Assembly: GCA_937894795.1 (NCBI GenBank)
Contig: CALCQV010000027.1
Location: 1-6,530, forward strand
Direction of reading: 5' to 3'
Origin: an uncultured Bacteroidales bacterium
GTDB lineage: Bacteria > Bacteroidota > Bacteroidia > Bacteroidales > Lentimicrobiaceae
Length of the DNA stretch: 6,530 nucleotides
Made by a program: the position numbers and the translations under genes. Below, piece by piece: positions 5,279 through 6,530 of this stretch (positions are counted from its first letter, which is position 1; each line of letters begins with the position of its first letter). Below the pieces are notes generated by a model that was given only the letters and a program-made list of their open reading frames with translations, searched no databases and was not told the DNA's origin.

Positions 5279-5512
5279 CTACATTTTGTTTATTTTAAGG
5301 AATTCCTTCACAATGGGTTCTGCTTTTTCAAGGTCAGTATCCAATATGTACAAATCAACCGAATAGGGTGTGCCTGTTGAAAATCCCCTGAAGTTTGACT
5401 GTTCATATTCATTTACCACGTTTGTTGGAATGCCTTCCATTTCCAATTCGGCCTTTAGTAGATTTACCGTGATCTCCGATCCTGCGAAAACGCGAATTAA
5501 TTTACTTTCCAT
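5279..5512 (-). CDS. DUF2007 domain protein (putative signal-transducing protein family)
   Basis: This small soluble protein of 77 residues looks like the DUF2007 ferredoxin-like domain. It starts with KLIRVFAGSEITVNLLKAEL (4-23), a beta strand then helix, continues with a GIPTNVVNEYEQS segment and the VDLYILDTDLEKAEPIVKEFL closing strand-helix (52-72). The typical 'IRVF.gs......L...Le..gI' opening and 'v.d.d...A..i..ef' ending are both present. The molecular function of the family is not known. It begins 51 bases after the natural end of the CPBP protease reading frame and on the same strand, so the two probably share a transcript. There is no Shine-Dalgarno before its ATG, only an A-rich tract. 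Confidence 0.85.
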   Translation of the reverse strand: MESKLIRVFAGSEITVNLLKAELEMEGIPTNVVNEYEQSNFRGFSTGTPYSVDLYILDTDLEKAEPIVKEFLKINKM

Positions 5513-5563
5513 TGGTGTTTGTTTTTATGTTTAACTGGTTTTGTGCAGTGTTTTTGTTGTTTG

Positions 5564-5659
5564 TCAAATCAGTCCGAAGCAAATCGCTATAAAGCTCGGT
5601 CCATTGATTGTTGCATGCATTATCACGCCAACCCATGAATTCTTTGTTTTCTGTACGAT
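5564..5659 (-). pseudogene. lost C-terminal tail of the CPBP protease, beyond an in-frame stop
   Basis: After the TAA at 5660-5662 the same frame remains open for 31 codons to a TGA at 5564-5566. It encodes IVQKTKNSWVGVIMHATINGP and on to FGLI. MHATIN contains HxxxN, the third conserved motif of CPBP/CAAX membrane proteases, in the right place for an intact protein of about 240 residues. The break is therefore a single nonsense codon where Tyr or another residue would be expected, not a frameshift. Confidence 0.85.
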
Positions 5660-6286
5660 TTATGATAGTATAAAGATCATTGGTATCAGTGTTACCAGCA
5701 GTTGCCATCCAAAAGCAACGTGAAATAGGCCCCAACCAAATCCATGAATCAGCCATGTATATTTGCCAAAAGCAATTTCCTGCCGGGGCAGCATTACGCC
5801 TCTCCAAAGTAATTCTTCGCCCATAATATTTAAAATCCAATAAGGTGCCCAAACCAAGAGTAACCAATACCGGCCTGCTGTTAATGGTTCGAATGACATG
5901 AAGGCGGGTGAATGGTCAAATTTGCCTATAATCGCTTCCAGGCCTTTCATTACTATTACGCTGAAGGTTCCCGCTAGTAGTAATCCGACAAGGCACCAGA
6001 TGAAATCAGCCTTGGTGATTTTACGGAATCTCAACCGCCCGATCCAAGTGCTTTTTGTTAATTTGTAGCCTTCAGCTCGCAGTATCAGTATTGCAGTTAT
6101 TATCAAGGGGGTGAAGATCCCCAATCCGGCCACAATAAACCAGAATAGTATTGTTTCTTGTCCTGTTGTTCTGCTCAGGTAAGGTATCAGGTACTTTGTC
6201 AGACAATACATTAGTATTGCTGCCGGGATGTATATGGCGAATGAGCCCCAAAATCCTAATTTCTTAATCTCTGTTTTTGTTTCCAT
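5660..6286 (-). CDS. CPBP family intramembrane metalloprotease (CAAX-type), C-terminally truncated by a stop codon
   Basis: This is a polytopic membrane protease of the CPBP/Abi family: 208 residues with hydrophobic segments near 13-36, 46-70, 95-120, 139-155 and 176-207. EE-LLWR (GEELLWRG, E157/E158 and R162) is motif 1, and WGLFH (His189) is motif 2. Both are intact. Motif 3 (HxxxN) lies beyond the stop codon, in frame at codons 224-228. Since all three motifs contribute to metal binding and catalysis in this family, the shortened product would probably be inactive unless the stop is read through or is a sequencing error. It heads a likely two-gene unit with the DUF2007 gene. Family members are often tied to protein processing or self-immunity, but no bacteriocin gene is visible nearby. 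Confidence 0.88.
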   Translation of the reverse strand: METKTEIKKLGFWGSFAIYIPAAILMYCLTKYLIPYLSRTTGQETILFWFIVAGLGIFTPLIITAILILRAEGYKLTKSTWIGRLRFRKITKADFIWCLVGLLLAGTFSVIVMKGLEAIIGKFDHSPAFMSFEPLTAGRYWLLLVWAPYWILNIMGEELLWRGVMLPRQEIAFGKYTWLIHGFGWGLFHVAFGWQLLVTLIPMIFILS

Positions 6287-6305
6287 GTTTTATCCACTGC
6301 TCACA

Positions 6306-6313
6306 CAAATGTA
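6306..6313 (-). promoter_or_regulatory. candidate -7 box for the CPBP/DUF2007 unit
   Basis: Minus-strand TACATTTG matches TAnnTTTG and ends 19 bases upstream of the CPBP ATG. That would give a short leader. Only a weak T-rich run is found at a proper -33 distance; the nearest TTTG is 27 bases upstream. Confidence 0.4.
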
Positions 6314-6423
6314 TAAAAATTGGTTTGATGTAAAAAATATCAAAGATTATTGGAAGTTGAAAGGGAAGGTTGTGTGCAACAAAGGCTAAATGGGTAAAAA
6401 CCGATCACTAAATTATTACATGT

Positions 6424-6530
6424 TTAGCTGAATATGTCAAACAGTTTCCAGTAAACGGACAGTGCGATTAGTATTATGTATGCAAAATTGTTGGTGGCGA
6501 ATAGGTATGGTAAAGGCATCAAAAACAAGC
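6424..6530 (-). CDS. C-terminal end of an integral membrane protein (5' part outside window)
   Basis: The minus-strand frame entering from the right edge is open for 34 codons to a TAA at 6424-6426. It encodes LFLMPLPYLFATNNFAYIIL and then IALSVYWKLFDIFS. This is a strongly hydrophobic segment with aromatic residues at its edges, typical of a last transmembrane helix and a short tail. The alternative frames in this stretch are polar or interrupted and look non-coding. The family cannot be named from so short a piece. Its stop lies 137 bases upstream of the CPBP start, a gap that holds the candidate promoter and little else. Confidence 0.5.
   Translation of the reverse strand, partial: LFLMPLPYLFATNNFAYIILIALSVYWKLFDIFS

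Noticed and set aside
5502..5867. 121-codon minus-strand ORF overlapping the CPBP gene end
   Set aside because: It is in a different frame from the protease. The true continuation, with HxxxN, lies in the protease's own frame after the stop, so this ORF is a shadow.
1..6530. CRISPR array, tRNA or rRNA genes
   Set aside because: The repeats are few, long-spaced and tied to gene borders, with no regular spacer units. No tRNA cloverleaf or rRNA-like stretch was noticed by eye.

Overview
The window looks like accessory chromosomal DNA of a Bacteroidota bacterium. The DNA is AT-rich by eye and start codons lack clear Shine-Dalgarno sequences. TAnnTTTG-type -7 boxes are present. The protein families (rhomboid with extra domains, Arr, CsaA, DUF2007, a relaxed-lipobox lipoprotein, an AAA ATPase remnant) fit that phylum. 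Genus cannot be told from the sequence.

Layout, left to right: the 3' part of an IS3-family insertion sequence (1-557, + strand, transposase C-terminal half with a 42-bp perfect palindrome inside its coding end). Every other gene lies on the minus strand, so transcription runs right to left. In that direction they are: the tail of a membrane protein (6424-6530, cut by the window edge); a CPBP/CAAX-type membrane protease with an in-frame stop before its last motif (5660-6286, lost tail 5564-5659); a DUF2007 protein (5279-5512); a rifampin ADP-ribosyltransferase Arr (4738-5190); a two-TM protein with a J-domain-like N-terminus lacking HPD (4071-4664); a 492-residue rhomboid protease (2353-3831); a broken AAA-ATPase remnant (2049-2215); a small lipoprotein (1523-1993); CsaA (1115-1459); an arr 3' fragment (992-1094); and a 65-codon ORF that may be frameshifted (658-855).

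The genes do not form an obvious pathway. The notable feature is the DNA between them. Two leader copies (1449-1516 and 5174-5241) precede csaA and arr and run into the first codons of both (MEQN). An arr-tail copy follows csaA, so csaA sits where the body of an arr gene would be. Two direct repeats (2276-2315 and 3918-3957) bracket the rhomboid gene, and part of that repeat recurs at 969-982 next to a spacing-conserved boundary element. Together this looks like a cassette-like array of unrelated single genes shuffled through shared intergenic sequences, with pseudogenes and an IS at one edge. No integrase or other recombinase for such an array is in the window, and the repeats do not match classical integron attC boxes well, so the mechanism is unproven.
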